A DNA stretch of 64,000 nt. Origin: Planctomycetota bacterium (GTDB lineage: Bacteria; Planctomycetota; JAJSAM01; JAJVHW01). Location: contig JAJRPF010000047.1 in assembly GCA_024280885.1 (NCBI GenBank), forward strand, positions 47,804 to 111,803. The letters run 5' to 3'. Under the pieces are notes generated by a model. The model saw only the letters and a list, made by a program, of their open reading frames with translations. It had not been told where the DNA came from and searched no databases. This document shows, piece after piece, positions 37,306 to 46,086 of this stretch. Each line of letters begins with the position of its first letter. Position 1 is the stretch's first letter. A program made the translations under genes and the position numbers.

Positions 37306-38637
37306 TCACTTGGTTGGCGCGGGCAACACGAGTTGGATGGTCTTCTGCGGAGCGGTCACGTTCGCGATCCAGAGCGGCGGCTGCCGCCGGGCAGCGAAGA
37401 TCTGAACCTCTGCAGCCGGCAATCCGTGGAGCGCGAACGTCCCGTCGGCATTCGTCCACGCGGACCATCGAAACGGGCCGTCGCCGAGAGCCGCGCTCAG
37501 AAGTACCGACCCGAGTGGGCTCCCGCCTGGCGAACGCAGTGTTCCTTCGATGGTCTTTCCGATCGAGACCGTGAGTCGCAGAGCGTCTTGCCCGGTGGTC
37601 AGCGGTGCGGTGGCCGGGCCCACCCCATAACCCCCTGAGTTCGTCCCACCGCCAGCGCTCAAGACCCACTCGAAACCCGGCAGCCGCTTGAACTCGAAGT
37701 GGCCACTGCCGTTCGTGACCGTGAGTTTCGGGGAACCGTACGCACCCGGTCGAACCCCCACGGCGTCGGCCCACACGGACACGCCGGCTCCGACGGGGCG
37801 TCCGTCGGGCCAGGTCACGGTGCCGGCGAATGCAACTCCGTCGGTCGCGACGATCCGGAACGCGTAGGAGCTTCCCGGTCGGGCGTGCCGCACGATCCCG
37901 TCAGCAGTGGGGGTTCGGGCGACGAGTACGTACTCCTGGTCCACATCAAGTCGTGGCGTGCGGAACGAGCCATCGCTCTCGACGTGGACACTGGTGGCGT
38001 GCAGGCCCCCCTCTGGTACGACTTCGAAGCTGCGTATCCCGCCCACCACACGCGGTACGCCGACGATGTTCCCCGTGATATACGCGCCGTTCCCCACGAC
38101 GATCGTGAGCTCCTCGTCGCCGGGGACGATCGTTCGTTCCACTCCCGCGTGATCGTTGCTCGGAGCCACGACGACGGTGTACTCGTTGTACGCGGGCAGT
38201 TCGGTGTCGACTCGGCCGTCGCTGTCGAGACGCAGCGTCCGGTCCGTCGCGGCCTCGCCACGACCGCTGATCCAGAGCACGCGCACGCGTGCACTCGACC
38301 CAATTGGGTTGCCATTGCTGTCCAGTATCCGGAGGCGAACGCGGCGCCGCTGCGCCTGTCCGACGTCCGTCGTCGCCGCAGGTTCTCTACGGATCTCGGC
38401 CTCAGCGCCCCCCGGAGCGCTCGCGCGAGGACTGTCGTTCGGTGACGCGCGTCGCCGACGTCGTCGTTCGCGCGGCGCGCGTTCGGCGACCTCGACGCCG
38501 GGCGTCGCTTCGTCGGTCTCACGTGCCGCGTCCTCGCATCCCCAGGACCCACCGACAACCGAGACGACCAGAATCAGCGCAGCGATCCCGGCGGGCAGGA
38601 GACGGCGAGATCTGCGGGCGGGCGTGGCGGCGACCAT
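37306..38637 (-). CDS. Exported protein with carboxypeptidase-regulatory-like domains
   Basis: The 443-residue protein has an N-terminal Arg-rich segment and hydrophobic helix with a lipobox-like end (LILVVSVVGGSWGC), then an Arg-rich linker. Several beta-sandwich repeats follow, of the carboxypeptidase D regulatory type (RVRILDSNGNPIGSSARVRV, VTWPDGRPVGAGVSVWAD, GTLRSPGGSPLGSVLLSA). Such domains occur in outer-surface and secreted proteins of unknown role. It is followed by a related but longer gene on the same strand; 56499-58184 is another member. Confidence 0.75.
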   Translation of the reverse strand: MVAATPARRSRRLLPAGIAALILVVSVVGGSWGCEDAARETDEATPGVEVAERAPRERRRRRRASPNDSPRASAPGGAEAEIRREPAATTDVGQAQRRRVRLRILDSNGNPIGSSARVRVLWISGRGEAATDRTLRLDSDGRVDTELPAYNEYTVVVAPSNDHAGVERTIVPGDEELTIVVGNGAYITGNIVGVPRVVGGIRSFEVVPEGGLHATSVHVESDGSFRTPRLDVDQEYVLVARTPTADGIVRHARPGSSYAFRIVATDGVAFAGTVTWPDGRPVGAGVSVWADAVGVRPGAYGSPKLTVTNGSGHFEFKRLPGFEWVLSAGGGTNSGGYGVGPATAPLTTGQDALRLTVSIGKTIEGTLRSPGGSPLGSVLLSAALGDGPFRWSAWTNADGTFALHGLPAAEVQIFAARRQPPLWIANVTAPQKTIQLVLPAPTK

Positions 38638-38691
38638 GGCTGCACGCTACTCGAACCGGCCCGCTACCACGACCACGCCACACGCCCCGAC

Positions 38692-39591
38692 TCAGTGGTC
38701 GTCTTTCGCGGGCGGGTGAGCGGAGGTTCGTAGCTCGATGACCTCGTCGCCTGCCACGACGACTGCGTTGTGCAGACCCTCGGAATAACTGTCCGAGACG
38801 AACCGGATCCGCCAGCGTCCCGGCGTCAGAGCGGTAATGCGAAATCGCCCGTTCACGTCCGTCTGGCCGTAGCGCTTCACGCCCGGCGGATCCGCGTCCA
38901 GTGGCTCGGCGACGAGGTCGATGAAGTTGAACGAGCCCCCGTCTGAACCGAGCACAACGCCGGCCACGACGAGCCCCTCGTCCAGGCGGATCTCGACGGG
39001 GTCGGCCGTCGCCCGGATACCGGATCTCGTCCACATGAAGCAGCCGGTCGCGTCGGCAGAGATCGAGTACTCCTCATCGTCGAGACCACCGATCGCGAAC
39101 GCACCGGTCCGGTCCGCCGTCGCCTCTCCCGCCGGTCCGCCGCGATCGCCGGGCGACGCTTTCACGACGATGTCCTTCGCGGGCAGCCCGTCTGGTAGGA
39201 ACACGCGCCCGTGGATCGTCTCGCCGAGCACGAGCGTCACACGTGCATCGCGCGTGCCGGCTTCGAACGGACCCGCGACGCGCCGCACGACTTGCGGCAG
39301 CCCGCCCCGGAACTCGAGCCAGTACCGTCCCGCCGGGAGCGGACCGCACGAGAAGGAGCCGGTGACGTCGGCGCCAACGGGGAAGTGGCCCTCCGAGTTG
39401 CCGATCGCGGCGCTCGCCGGGCGCTTCGTGCCGAATGCGTCGGGGTCCTTGTCGTGGACGATCACCGCGACGAAGCCGCACGGGCGGCCGTTCGCGAATT
39501 CGGCACGGCCGAGCAGGTCCAACTCTGGGAAGACCTCGATGCGAAGGTCGCCGGGAAGCGGTGCATCGAGCCACGCTTGCGCGCGCTCCAA
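38692..39591 (-). CDS. 3' part of a frameshifted carboxypeptidase-regulatory-like lipoprotein gene
   Basis: This 299-residue frame opens with TTG at 39591 and has no signal peptide or ribosome-binding site. It contains further regulatory-like repeats (GRVFLPDGLPAKDIVVKASP, VAGVVLGSDGGSFNFIDLVAEPL). It continues the protein of the overlapping frame at 39462-41477: removing one GC unit from the GCGCGCGC run at 39579-39586 joins ...SGVGWSA to QAWLDAPLPGDLR... smoothly. Together they would encode about 928 residues. Confidence 0.7.
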   Translation of the reverse strand: MERAQAWLDAPLPGDLRIEVFPELDLLGRAEFANGRPCGFVAVIVHDKDPDAFGTKRPASAAIGNSEGHFPVGADVTGSFSCGPLPAGRYWLEFRGGLPQVVRRVAGPFEAGTRDARVTLVLGETIHGRVFLPDGLPAKDIVVKASPGDRGGPAGEATADRTGAFAIGGLDDEEYSISADATGCFMWTRSGIRATADPVEIRLDEGLVVAGVVLGSDGGSFNFIDLVAEPLDADPPGVKRYGQTDVNGRFRITALTPGRWRIRFVSDSYSEGLHNAVVVAGDEVIELRTSAHPPAKDDH

Positions 39592-41477
39592 CCCACCCCA
39601 GAAACGCGCAGCCGATCTCCGGCAGACGCCCCCTCGACGTGGAACGTGCCGTCGTCGGCGGTCGTGGCGACGACGCGCGCGCCGAAGTGGACGGCCTGGT
39701 CCGTGGACGCGCGCTCGTCATGCGGCATCTCTCGGATCAGCGCCACGTCCAATCCCGGGACGCCTGCGTCGGTCCCCGTGCGAACGACGCGGCCCGCCAC
39801 GGTGCGAGAGACAGCCAGCACGATCTCGAGTGGCTCTGGCAGTTGCTCGATCGCGAAGTCGCGCGACCACGTCGCGTAGCCTGGCATCTCGACGGCGATG
39901 GCGACGTGGTGGTCGTCTGCGAACGCGACGTCGAAGGAGCCGTCGGCGGCAGTGCGTGTCTCGACCCCGGGCGCCTGGTCCGGGCCCCCGCCCCAGATGA
40001 GCATCGCTTCGACGCGGAACGAGACGACCACTACGCGCGCTCCGGACACCGGCTCTCCTTGCGCGTCCGTGACACGTCCGCGTGCGTGCGGGGACGGGTC
40101 GGGAACGTCGACGAACACCTGGGGACCGTCCACGCGCCCTCCCGGCACCGTCTCGATCGACTCCGATCCGATCTCGATGCCGTTGGACGAGCACACGATC
40201 TCGACCCGGCCTTCTTCCTGCTCCGTCCGGACGTCCACGAGAATGAACGACCCGTCGGCGCGGCTCGTCGCGCTGACACTCAGCGATCCCTGGCGTGTCG
40301 TGACGGTCACATCCGCGACAGGCTTCTCGTCGTAGTCCAGTACGTGGCCTTCGATGGTGCAGCGCCCGAGCGGTGCCCGACGTCGCATCCGGATCTCGGG
40401 CACGATCCAGCCGTTGTCCTCGGGATCGAAGCGCTTGCCGTACGGGGGACCGAGGGGTGCGATGTCCGGATCGGGAGCGTTCTCCTGAACGAGGCCCGGC
40501 GCTTCGACCGCGACAAGGAACGTACTCCAGCTCCGATCGATCTGCAGATGTTCGATCGCGAACTGCCCGCGATCATCGGTCGTGGCGACGCGGCGGTGCT
40601 CCGGCGCGTCCGGATCCCGTTGCGCCCAGACCTCCACGTGTGCGCTGGCGACTGGTCCGTCGGGCCCGACGACGCTTCCGGTCAGAGTGTGCCCGCGCGT
40701 GGCTACGAGCGTGACCTCGTGGCGCCCGTGCAGGTTCTCATCGATGCTTAGAGCCGACGACTCGGCTGGTGTCAGCGCATAGCCGTTTGCTCGAATCTGG
40801 AACGGCGTGTGGTAGGCGAGGGAGTCATAGAGCGCGATCTGGAATCGCCCGTCGTAAGACGTTCGTGTGTCGCCGATCCAGCGGTTGTAACCCTCCAGCC
40901 TCACGCGGGCATCGGCGACTGGGGCATTTGTCGTCTCATCGATCACGGTTCCCACAATCACGCTGCCTCGCGGTAACACGAGATCCACGCGTCCGCGGTC
41001 CGGAACCCGGACCGTTGCGACGTACGTTCGGAGCGCGCCCTCGGCCGAGACGCAGATGGCCCAGTCGCCAGCTGCGAGTTGTTGCGCTTCGAATGCGCCC
41101 GACGCGTCCGCAGTCACCTCGACGGCTTCCCGCGTGTCGCGAAGTCCCGGCAGGATGGGAACGGGCTCCGCGCGCACGATCGCGTTGCCAAGAGCGCGTC
41201 CGTCGGCGGTGCGAACGCTGCCCGTGAGCGCGTGGCGCGAAGTTGCCACGTCCGTGTCGGGCGTCGGAGCCGCGAAGGCGCCCGTCGGTGCGACCGCATC
41301 GGCGTGCGCGCGGTCTCGTTCCTCGCGCGGGGCCGCATTCTGTGTCGCCAACCCCGTCGGCGCAGAGGGCGGCGCCTGCCCATCATTGCCGAGTCGCGCA
41401 CATCCCGCGTACACGGCGAACGTGGCGACGGCGCAGACGAAAACGCCACTCACTACGCGACCTGCCGTCATTGCCAT
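39462..41477 (-). CDS. 5' part of a frameshifted carboxypeptidase-regulatory-like lipoprotein gene
   Basis: The signal peptide (VVSGVFVCAVATFAVYAGC) is lipoprotein-type. Six or more beta-sandwich regulatory-like repeats follow (LTGSVRTADGRALGNAIVRAEP, IVGTVIDETTNAPVADARVRLEG, LTGSVVGPDGPVASAHVEVWAQ, ARGRVTDAQGEPVSGARVVVV). After about 39590 this frame degenerates (KRGSMHRFPATFASRSSQSW), while the frame at 38692-39591 continues the fold. Cell-surface role unknown. Confidence 0.75.
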   Translation of the reverse strand: MAMTAGRVVSGVFVCAVATFAVYAGCARLGNDGQAPPSAPTGLATQNAAPREERDRAHADAVAPTGAFAAPTPDTDVATSRHALTGSVRTADGRALGNAIVRAEPVPILPGLRDTREAVEVTADASGAFEAQQLAAGDWAICVSAEGALRTYVATVRVPDRGRVDLVLPRGSVIVGTVIDETTNAPVADARVRLEGYNRWIGDTRTSYDGRFQIALYDSLAYHTPFQIRANGYALTPAESSALSIDENLHGRHEVTLVATRGHTLTGSVVGPDGPVASAHVEVWAQRDPDAPEHRRVATTDDRGQFAIEHLQIDRSWSTFLVAVEAPGLVQENAPDPDIAPLGPPYGKRFDPEDNGWIVPEIRMRRRAPLGRCTIEGHVLDYDEKPVADVTVTTRQGSLSVSATSRADGSFILVDVRTEQEEGRVEIVCSSNGIEIGSESIETVPGGRVDGPQVFVDVPDPSPHARGRVTDAQGEPVSGARVVVVSFRVEAMLIWGGGPDQAPGVETRTAADGSFDVAFADDHHVAIAVEMPGYATWSRDFAIEQLPEPLEIVLAVSRTVAGRVVRTGTDAGVPGLDVALIREMPHDERASTDQAVHFGARVVATTADDGTFHVEGASAGDRLRVSGVGWSARKRGSMHRFPATFASRSSQSWTCSAVPNSRTAARAASSR

Positions 41478-41651
41478 GCAGGTGATCCTACGCTCGTGGA
41501 CCCAAACGTCGTGGATCCGATCCTGCGGCGCTCATGCGTGGGCGACCGGAGCGCGAGTGTGCACGCGCGCTACTCTCCGGCCGCGTGAGAGCTGATTGAG
41601 GCGGTTCACGAAGACGGCGCTTCACAGAGGGGCGGGCGCGGTGGGGCCGCG

Positions 41652-42878
41652 TCAGTCGCCCGTTGTTCGTCCACTCGGGCGCGCGTTGGCGAGCAGCCTG
41701 GCGACCGTGGTGCGAACGCGCGGGTCGGCATCGTCCGCGTACGTCCGGACGAGTGCCTCGGCGTCGGGGCCCCAGTAGTTCTTGGATAGTGAGTACTTAT
41801 TGGGGATCGAGTAGTCGCGGGAGAGTACACGCTCGAGAACGAGGCGCCGCGCAGACGGAGGCGCGGAGTCGCGCGCAGCGAGTGCACTCTTCAGGCGCGC
41901 GAATCCCGCGACCCTGTCCTGACTCATGACGATGCGGATCAGCGCGGCGTTCCAGCGCTGCTCGGGCTGGTCGAGGATCGCCCGAGCCGCCGCGAGGGCG
42001 TCGGCGCCTCCGTACCGTTCGGCGAGGCGTCCGTGCTTGTGCAGGTCGAACGACCAGCGGGCGATCTCGGTGAGCGGACGCCGGAAGTTGGCCTCGACCT
42101 CGGCGAGTTGCGAGTCGTCGAGCACCGTCAGGGCCGCGCCACCGTAGAGCGGCTGCTTGCGCGCGATGTCGGCGAGGATCACCCGACGGGCCTCGGCCGG
42201 GCGGAGGTCATGCAGACGGAGGAGCGCGAGCGTGGGCAGGTCGCGCACGTGCCACGGGGTCGGTCGCTCGATCCGCGTCGCGAGTTCGTGACGCAGCAGA
42301 GGCTCGAACTCCGGCCCGCGCAGAGCCTCCCACTGATCGGAGAGCAGCCACTGCCGCGTCCCGCTATCCGCGTCCGCCCAGCTCCGAAGCGCGGCGTCGC
42401 GAAATTGCGGCCGAGCCGTGTGGCCCAGGCGCACTGCGGACGTGAGCGCGGGCAGGAGTGCGGCGCCGCGCTTACGTGGCAGTGCGGCGTGGAGCCGCGA
42501 CCCGATCACCTCCCTCTCCTCTTCCCTCAGAATCGGGCCGAGGGTCGTGATGCCGCGGCCGGTGGCGTTCGACCTTGACGACCTTGCGCTGCTCCACGCA
42601 TCCGCGACCGCCGTCACGTACTCCCGATCGACGATCACATCCGGGTGATCGATCCCCCGCATCAACTCGGCAACGATCCGCTCGCGGATGTCGGCGAGCG
42701 TCTTCGGCGGAGCCTCGGCCTCCGTGTCGGCGGGCGGAACGTTCGCGGGCGCCGCCTCGGGCGCTCGTTCTGCGACGTCACCCGCGCAGCCGACCGTGAG
42801 CGCGACGAGCACGAGTGCGGTGATCGCGTGGCACCGCCTCTTGATCGGCGGGGTTCGCATGGTTGCGTCGCGGTTCAT
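41652..42878 (-). CDS. Lipoprotein with HEAT-like helical repeats
   Basis: The 408-residue protein has a lipobox signal (AITALVLVALTVGC) and an otherwise alpha-helical, Arg/Ala/Leu-rich chain (KRGAALLPALTSAVRLGHTARPQFRDAALRSWADAD, DDADPRVRTTVARLLANA) resembling HEAT/PBS-type repeats. ATG 42878 is chosen because GGGAGG lies 4-9 bases upstream; the longer frame to 42953 lacks a signal peptide. Function unknown. Confidence 0.72.
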   Translation of the reverse strand: MNRDATMRTPPIKRRCHAITALVLVALTVGCAGDVAERAPEAAPANVPPADTEAEAPPKTLADIRERIVAELMRGIDHPDVIVDREYVTAVADAWSSARSSRSNATGRGITTLGPILREEEREVIGSRLHAALPRKRGAALLPALTSAVRLGHTARPQFRDAALRSWADADSGTRQWLLSDQWEALRGPEFEPLLRHELATRIERPTPWHVRDLPTLALLRLHDLRPAEARRVILADIARKQPLYGGAALTVLDDSQLAEVEANFRRPLTEIARWSFDLHKHGRLAERYGGADALAAARAILDQPEQRWNAALIRIVMSQDRVAGFARLKSALAARDSAPPSARRLVLERVLSRDYSIPNKYSLSKNYWGPDAEALVRTYADDADPRVRTTVARLLANARPSGRTTGD

Positions 42879-43080
42879 CGATCCTCCCTTCGCGCGTCGT
42901 ACGCGTTGCAAACATCGTGTCGCCGAGAGTCGAGACGCCGGCTCGCTCACCAAGCCTACTGCACCGCGTACACGTTGCCCGTCGGCCGCCGATCGCGGAG
43001 GTCACGGGACTCCACACCGACACCACGTGTCGCGTGTCGTGTCATGAACCGAAGCGTGGCGGTCAACAGCGGCGTCGCGG

Positions 43081-43401
43081 TCAGTCGGTTGGCGCGCGCA
43101 CCCGCGGAGGTTCGGCCGCAGCGCGCGGTTGCCAATCGCCTTCGTTCTCCTGCGCATTCGGCCAGATCTTCGCGCCGGCGGCGTTGTACTCCGCCCAGCC
43201 AGGGGACTCCTCCGGTTGGGCGACGATCGCGCCGATGGGGCACTCCGCAAGGCACGCTCCGCAGTCGATGCAGATGTCCGGGTCGATGACCATCATCGGC
43301 GCGCCCTCGTGCTCCCCGAAGTGCATGCACCCACAAGGGCAGACGGCCACGCAATTCGCGTAGCGTTCTCCCATGCAGCGTCCGGTGATGATGTAGGCCA
43401 T
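43081..43401 (-). CDS. Ferredoxin with two iron-sulfur clusters
   Basis: The 106-residue protein has CMGERYANCVAVCPCGC and CIDCGACLAECPIGAI, giving one site with a long first spacing (as in FdxA-type 7Fe/8Fe ferredoxins) and one canonical [4Fe-4S] site. A hydrophilic C-terminal extension follows. It is divergent from a LysR-type regulator, the usual arrangement for a regulator and its target. Electron carrier; partner unknown. Confidence 0.9.
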   Translation of the reverse strand: MAYIITGRCMGERYANCVAVCPCGCMHFGEHEGAPMMVIDPDICIDCGACLAECPIGAIVAQPEESPGWAEYNAAGAKIWPNAQENEGDWQPRAAAEPPRVRAPTD

Positions 43402-43487
43402 GTGCGCATCCTCTCCGCGGCCTCCGCCGCTCCGTGACATTCGATACTCCGAACGTACGGCGCGTTCACTCATCACTCCAGGTCGAG

Positions 43488-43502
43488 TAATTGCTGTTAT
43501 TA
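43488..43502. promoter_or_regulatory. LysR-type operator candidate
   Basis: TAAT-N7-ATTA forms an AT-rich interrupted palindrome in the divergent gap between the ferredoxin and LysR genes, 21 bp before the regulator start, as expected for an LTTR box. Confidence 0.5.
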
Positions 43503-43522
43503 GGTCGTAGACTGTCTTGATC

Positions 43523-44416
43523 GTGGAATTGCGTGACTTCCGTTCGTTCGTCGCTGTCGCCGAAGAATTGCATTTCGGCCGGGCGGCGCAACGGCTGCAC
43601 ATGTCGCAACCGCCGCTCAGTCAGCAGATCCGCCGCATCGAGAAGGAACTCGGCGTGCTACTCCTGAATAGAACGACGCGCCGCGTCTGGCTCACCGGTG
43701 CGGGCAGCGCATTCCTGCACCGTGCGCGTGAGATCCTCGATCGCGTGGAGCGAGCGGTCGAGGTCACCCGTGCCGTCGGTCGCGGCGAGATCGGCAACCT
43801 CCGCATCGGCGCGATCGGTCCGGCGATGGACGGTCGCCTCCCGGCGGCCATTCGCGCCTTCCGCGAGCGCTTCCCACGGATCTCCGTCTCCGTCGACGAG
43901 GCTCCCACGTCGCAACTGCTCGAGTCGCTGCGCTCAGGCCGTGTCCAAATGGCGTTCGTGCGCTTGACCGATCACGACCGCTCGGGTCTCGACGTCGATG
44001 TGATCTCCCGCGAGAAGCGCATCCTCGCCGTTCCCGAGGGCCATCGCCTCGCCGGTTTGCGGCGCCCGACGTTACGCTCACTCCGGACGGAAGCACGCGT
44101 CGCGTTGTCGCGCCACGTACAGCCGACGATCCATGACGAGATCGTGCGAGTGCTGCACGACGCCGGCGTCGAGAGCCCGGTCGTGCAGGAGGCATCGACC
44201 GTTCACGGAGTGATCGCGCTCGTCGCAGCCGGGCTCGGAGTTGCCCTCGTTCCCGCGTCCGCGGCGCACACCGCCCGCCAGGGGGTGCGGTTCATGCCGA
44301 TTGCAGGGCGGCTCCCGCCGGTCGAGATCTCGGCTGCGTGGCTGCAACACGACCACTCACCGCTACTGCGGATGTTCCGCGGCGTAGTCGGCGAGGCGGT
44401 AGCGCCGTCGGACTGA
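43523..44416 (+). CDS. LysR-family transcriptional regulator
   Basis: The 297-residue regulator has the N-terminal LysR winged HTH (LRDFRSFVAVAEELHFGRAAQRLHMSQPPLSQQIRRIEKELGVLLLNRTTRRV) and a C-terminal periplasmic-binding-protein-like effector domain starting at LRIGAIGPAMDG. GTG 43523 is chosen; TTG 43517 is in frame just upstream. It probably controls the divergent ferredoxin gene. Effector unknown. Confidence 0.9.
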   Translation: MELRDFRSFVAVAEELHFGRAAQRLHMSQPPLSQQIRRIEKELGVLLLNRTTRRVWLTGAGSAFLHRAREILDRVERAVEVTRAVGRGEIGNLRIGAIGPAMDGRLPAAIRAFRERFPRISVSVDEAPTSQLLESLRSGRVQMAFVRLTDHDRSGLDVDVISREKRILAVPEGHRLAGLRRPTLRSLRTEARVALSRHVQPTIHDEIVRVLHDAGVESPVVQEASTVHGVIALVAAGLGVALVPASAAHTARQGVRFMPIAGRLPPVEISAAWLQHDHSPLLRMFRGVVGEAVAPSD

Positions 44417-44437
44417 CGCCGGTCGCTCCAACGCGCC

Positions 44438-45406
44438 TCATTTCGTCGGGCGCGGCGGCGAGGGAGCGGAAGGGGCGGACGGGCCTGGCGGGGCGCTCAC
44501 TGGCGTGATTGCGTCCGCCGATCTGGTCTTCGGCGCCGGGGGTTCCGTGCGGTCCTTCACGAAGCCCCATCGCAGCGGAGGGGTTTCGCCCTCGCGGGTT
44601 GCGTAGACCAGGTCGCAACCTTCGATGCAGTCGCCGCAACGGATGCACTCGGCGTCGCCGTAGCGCGTGGCGCCGTCGGGGTCGCCGTCAAGCGCGGGCA
44701 ACTCTTCGCCGAGCCGTTTGGGGTCGATGACGACCGGGCAGACCTTCTCGCAGACGCCACACTCGATACACGGGCTCGGCTTCTCGCTGAACACGATGCC
44801 GACGGGCGCCTGCGACGTGACGTAGCGGTAGTAGAGACCGATGGGGCAGACGTTCAGGCAGAAGCCGAAGCGCCATAGGAAAGCGTGTCCCAGGCCTCCG
44901 AACGCCAGCACGAGGAAGATCCCGAGCGTGACGAGTCGCGCTGTGTTCGAGCCGTCGATGACCACCATCGGATCGACCCACCAGAGCATCACGGAGGCGA
45001 TGAACGTGCCGACGAAACCGGCGCCCGCGGCGTGCTGCAGCAACCACGTCACGCGGTTCTTCTTGGCGAGTTGCACGTCCTCGCCGAGCCGGCTCACGTA
45101 GCCGACCGGGCAACCCCATCCGCAGAAGAAGCGGCCGACGATCACGTTGGTCGTGAACGTGATCCCCCACAGGATGCCGATCGCGACGATCACGCCCTTC
45201 AGTGCTGCGAAAAAGTCCACCCGCTCGAAGAGCAGCCAATGCGATCCGCCCCAAAGGTCCACTTGTGCGAGGCCCGTCAGCGGGACGGCGAGCAGGATCA
45301 GGAGCGAGATCGTGATGACGACGACGCGCAAGATCTGATAACGCGGCCCCCGCTTCGCAACGGCGGAGAGGATGCGAACGCGGTCCTTCTCGTTCAGTGG
45401 CAGCAC
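44438..45406 (-). CDS. ccoG: CcoG-type polyferredoxin, cbb3 oxidase assembly
   Basis: The 322-residue inner-membrane protein has about five helices, FFCGWGCPVGYVSRLGEDVQ and FGFCLNVCPIG, then two [4Fe-4S] motifs, CIECGVCEKVCPV and CIRCGDCIEGCD, and a Pro-rich tail. CcoG is thought to reduce Cu(II) for cbb3 oxidase biogenesis. GTG 45406 is chosen because it overlaps the end of the SafE-like gene; the open frame to 46084 is antisense-like. Last gene of the oxidase cluster. Confidence 0.85.
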   Translation of the reverse strand: MLPLNEKDRVRILSAVAKRGPRYQILRVVVITISLLILLAVPLTGLAQVDLWGGSHWLLFERVDFFAALKGVIVAIGILWGITFTTNVIVGRFFCGWGCPVGYVSRLGEDVQLAKKNRVTWLLQHAAGAGFVGTFIASVMLWWVDPMVVIDGSNTARLVTLGIFLVLAFGGLGHAFLWRFGFCLNVCPIGLYYRYVTSQAPVGIVFSEKPSPCIECGVCEKVCPVVIDPKRLGEELPALDGDPDGATRYGDAECIRCGDCIEGCDLVYATREGETPPLRWGFVKDRTEPPAPKTRSADAITPVSAPPGPSAPSAPSPPRPTK

Positions 45407-46086
45407 AGAGGGCCTCCAACGGCGGGGTCTGCGAGCAATTGCATGAGTGCACGGAATACACCAGTAGCGCCTGCTGCGAGTAGCAAGATACCGCCGGTCG
45501 TGCGCAGTCTTCGCGCGCCAAAGCGGGCCACCGCGCCGTGGCCGAGCAGGCCGATTGCCGCGAGTACCGGCAGTGTGCCCAAGCCGAAGGCCGCCATCAG
45601 CAACGCTCCGCCGAGCGGCGTCCCGAGTCCGGCACCCTGGATCGCCGCGACGTAGACGATCCCGCAGGGCAGCATGCCGGTGACCGCGCCGAGCGCGAAC
45701 GGCCCACCAGCGGCTTCCGCGCTGTGTGCGTAGCGAAACGCTGGCTCCAGTAGGCGTCCGATCCATGCTCCCGCGCCGCTCGCTCGGATCGGCGCCGGAG
45801 GACGCAACAGGCGTACACCGGCCAGGAGCAGCACCGCGCCGACAACGAGTCCCAGCCAGCCCTGCACGCCGGTGAAACTGTCCACGACCCGAGCGCCCGC
45901 CAGTCCGGCGAGCGCGCCGAGGAAAACGTACGTGAACGTCTTTCCGGAGAGGTAGAGGAACATCCGCCACGGCGCCCGGCGCCCCCCGGTTCCGGCACGC
46001 AACGCGAACGCGCCGCACATCCCGGCGCAATGCGCGCTGCTCGCAATCCCGATCAGGAAGCCGGGAACGACCGCGTCGGTCCACAT
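45394..46086 (-). CDS. SafE/TauE-like membrane protein of the cbb3 assembly cluster
   Basis: The 230-residue protein has about six hydrophobic helices. It includes the family signature GIASSAHCAGMCGAFAL (Cys/His-rich first helix, CxxxC) and GMLPCGIVYVA, seen in the sulfite-exporter-like proteins that accompany ccoI and take the place of ccoH in many cbb3 clusters; these may handle copper. It shares one base with the ccoI stop and ends in CCH. Confidence 0.85.
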   Translation of the reverse strand: MWTDAVVPGFLIGIASSAHCAGMCGAFALRAGTGGRRAPWRMFLYLSGKTFTYVFLGALAGLAGARVVDSFTGVQGWLGLVVGAVLLLAGVRLLRPPAPIRASGAGAWIGRLLEPAFRYAHSAEAAGGPFALGAVTGMLPCGIVYVAAIQGAGLGTPLGGALLMAAFGLGTLPVLAAIGLLGHGAVARFGARRLRTTGGILLLAAGATGVFRALMQLLADPAVGGPLCCH

